Shown here: piece by piece, positions 6,317-7,239 of the stretch
Numbering within the stretch: the stretch's first letter is position 1
How the letters are laid out: each line of letters opens with the position of its first letter
Assembly (NCBI GenBank): GCA_043815125.1
Contig: JBDRJH010000346.1
Location: 1 to 7,239 of the forward strand
Origin: JAUWBF01 sp043815125
GTDB taxonomy: Bacteria > Verrucomicrobiota > Verrucomicrobiia > Opitutales > Opitutaceae
Reading direction: 5' to 3'
DNA length: 7,239 nt
Notes under the pieces: generated by a model
Database searches by the model: none
Told to the model about the DNA's origin: nothing
What the model saw: only the letters and a program-made list of their open reading frames with translations
Position numbers and translations under genes: made by a program

Positions 6317-7131
6317 GTTCACGCCATCTGTTCAAACCCGCCTTTGCGTGGCAGAGCCGCGCCGTGCTCGGCCGTCATCTGCGCGTGCACCTGCGCAACT
6401 GGCACACCGCCGCGGTGCCGCCGATCTGCGAGCCGCTGATCATGCTGCTGGCCTTCGGCGTCGGGCTCGGCGGACAGGTCAAGTCGCTGGAGTGGCGCGG
6501 CGAAACGGTCTCCTACCTCGCCTATCTGGCGCCGGGCATCCTGGCCTACACGGCGTTCATGACGTCGTTCTTCCAGTCGCTGTATTCCGCGTTCATGCGC
6601 ATGCATTATCAGAAGTCGTGGGAGGGTCAGCTGACCACGCAGGTCCGCCTCGAACACGTCGTCTGGGGCGAGGCGCTGTGGTCGGCGACGCTGGCGACGT
6701 CCTACGCGGTGATCGTGTGCGGCGTGCTGGCGGGCTTCGATTATTGGGGGCCGCTCGACCTGCACTGGACGTGGTTGCCGCTGACGATCCCGCTGGTGTT
6801 CGTGACGGCCGTGGCGTTCTCCGCGGCGGGGCTGTTTTTCACCGCGGTCATTCCCACACTCGACCACATGGGGCTGCCGTTTTTCCTGGTGATCATTCCC
6901 ATCGGTTTCGCCAGCAGCACGTATTTCCCGCTGCCCGACATCGGCTGGCTGCACACGCTGGTGACGGTCAACCCGCTGCATCATCTGGCCGAGGGCCTGC
7001 GCCGGCTGTTGCTGGAGGGCGAGCTCACCGGCCACCTGCTGATGGCGCCCGCGCTGGGCCTCGCGATGATCCTGCTGCTGATGCCGCTCGATCTGCGCCT
7101 GCTGCGCAAACGGGTGTTCGGCGACGGGTGA
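6313..7131 (+). CDS. ABC-2 type exporter permease, NodJ-like
   Basis: A 272-residue inner-membrane permease that would form the transport path for the ATPase encoded just upstream. Its length matches NodJ (about 260). After a cytoplasmic N-terminus with the 'RNWHTAAVPPICEPLIMLL' entry seen in this group, hydrophobic segments lie at about 33-52, 67-95, 120-142, 153-178, 186-205 and 241-262, giving six predicted membrane helices. NodJ-like features are 'YLAYLAPGILAYTAFMTSFF' (68-87), 'SWEGQLTTQVRLEHVVWGE' (102-120), and a late 'NPLHHLAEGLRRLLL' helix (220-234) typical of ABC-2 permeases. The start at 6313 overlaps the ATPase stop by four bases and has a good Shine-Dalgarno site, so the two are co-translated. 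The transported molecule is unknown; NodIJ exports lipo-oligosaccharide in rhizobia, while related pairs elsewhere handle glycans, lipids or drugs. Confidence 0.92.
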   Translation: MSSRHLFKPAFAWQSRAVLGRHLRVHLRNWHTAAVPPICEPLIMLLAFGVGLGGQVKSLEWRGETVSYLAYLAPGILAYTAFMTSFFQSLYSAFMRMHYQKSWEGQLTTQVRLEHVVWGEALWSATLATSYAVIVCGVLAGFDYWGPLDLHWTWLPLTIPLVFVTAVAFSAAGLFFTAVIPTLDHMGLPFFLVIIPIGFASSTYFPLPDIGWLHTLVTVNPLHHLAEGLRRLLLEGELTGHLLMAPALGLAMILLLMPLDLRLLRKRVFGDG

Positions 7132-7142
7132 GCCGCGGCACC

Positions 7143-7222
7143 GGAGAACGGACATTCCTGTCCGTTCCGAAACCATCGATCCACACCGGCAAGGCATGAA
7201 CGGACAAGAATGTCCGTTCTCC
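7143..7222. repeat. 80-base palindromic element with 12-base inverted ends
   Basis: Eleven bases after the permease stop lie two near-identical hairpins in opposite orientation. Hairpin 1 (7146-7167) is 'gaacggaca', loop 'ttcc', 'tgtccgttc'; hairpin 2 (7198-7219) is 'gaacggaca', loop 'agaa', 'tgtccgttc'. Each stem is nine perfect base pairs. The outer halves also pair: 'ggagaacggaca' at 7143-7154 is the exact reverse complement of 7211-7222. The 30 bases between the hairpins are unrelated. This is the layout of paired REP-type extragenic elements (BIME-like) or a very small MITE. It may also end or protect the exporter mRNA. Confidence 0.75.
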
Positions 7223-7239
7223 TTTGTTCCGCCTTGGCA

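Noticed and set aside
5396..7131. A symbiosis (nod) locus
   Set aside because: No nodA/B/C-like gene or nod-box-like site is visible; NodIJ-type pairs occur widely outside rhizobia.

Overview
This is GC-rich bacterial DNA with long spurious open frames on both strands, as expected at this base composition. The protein styles, scarce Shine-Dalgarno sequences (only one gene has a clear one) and dense small extragenic palindromes between genes remind me of Verrucomicrobiota, perhaps Opitutaceae. That is an impression from memory, not a demonstrated assignment. I see no rRNA, tRNA or CRISPR array.

Layout. Positions 65-1066 (minus) hold an IS91-type HUH transposase that has lost its normal N-terminus; it ends abruptly at an AT-rich island (about 1056-1203) unlike the rest of the window. 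A gene-free stretch of 337 bases (1067-1403) holds that island and a hairpin. Positions 1404-2663 (minus) encode a 419-residue membrane-anchored protein with an apparent NlpC/P60-like Cys/His domain at its C-terminus. After a 234-base GC-rich divergent intergenic region, 2898-4538 (plus) encodes a 546-residue sodium:solute symporter (SSS/SLC5 family). Next is 4766-5134 (plus), a small predicted secreted protein of unknown function, sitting between two inverted copies of a degenerate 'cgcaaagacgcaaag' type repeat. The 5135-5395 gap carries a cluster of three hairpins, two of which are copies of one repeat differing only by compensated base-pair changes. Finally 5396-6316 and 6313-7131 (plus) are a translationally coupled ABC exporter pair (ATPase plus ABC-2 permease) of the NodI/NodJ type, followed by an 80-base palindromic element with 12-base terminal inverted repeats (7143-7222).

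The genes do not form one obvious pathway. Only the ABC ATPase and permease are clearly one functional unit, a two-component inner-membrane exporter of unknown substrate. The symporter, the anchored NlpC/P60-like protein and the small secreted protein look like independent envelope functions. I found no convincing new multi-gene system. The most distinctive signals are the extragenic palindromes, above all the covarying hairpin repeat at 5195-5274.
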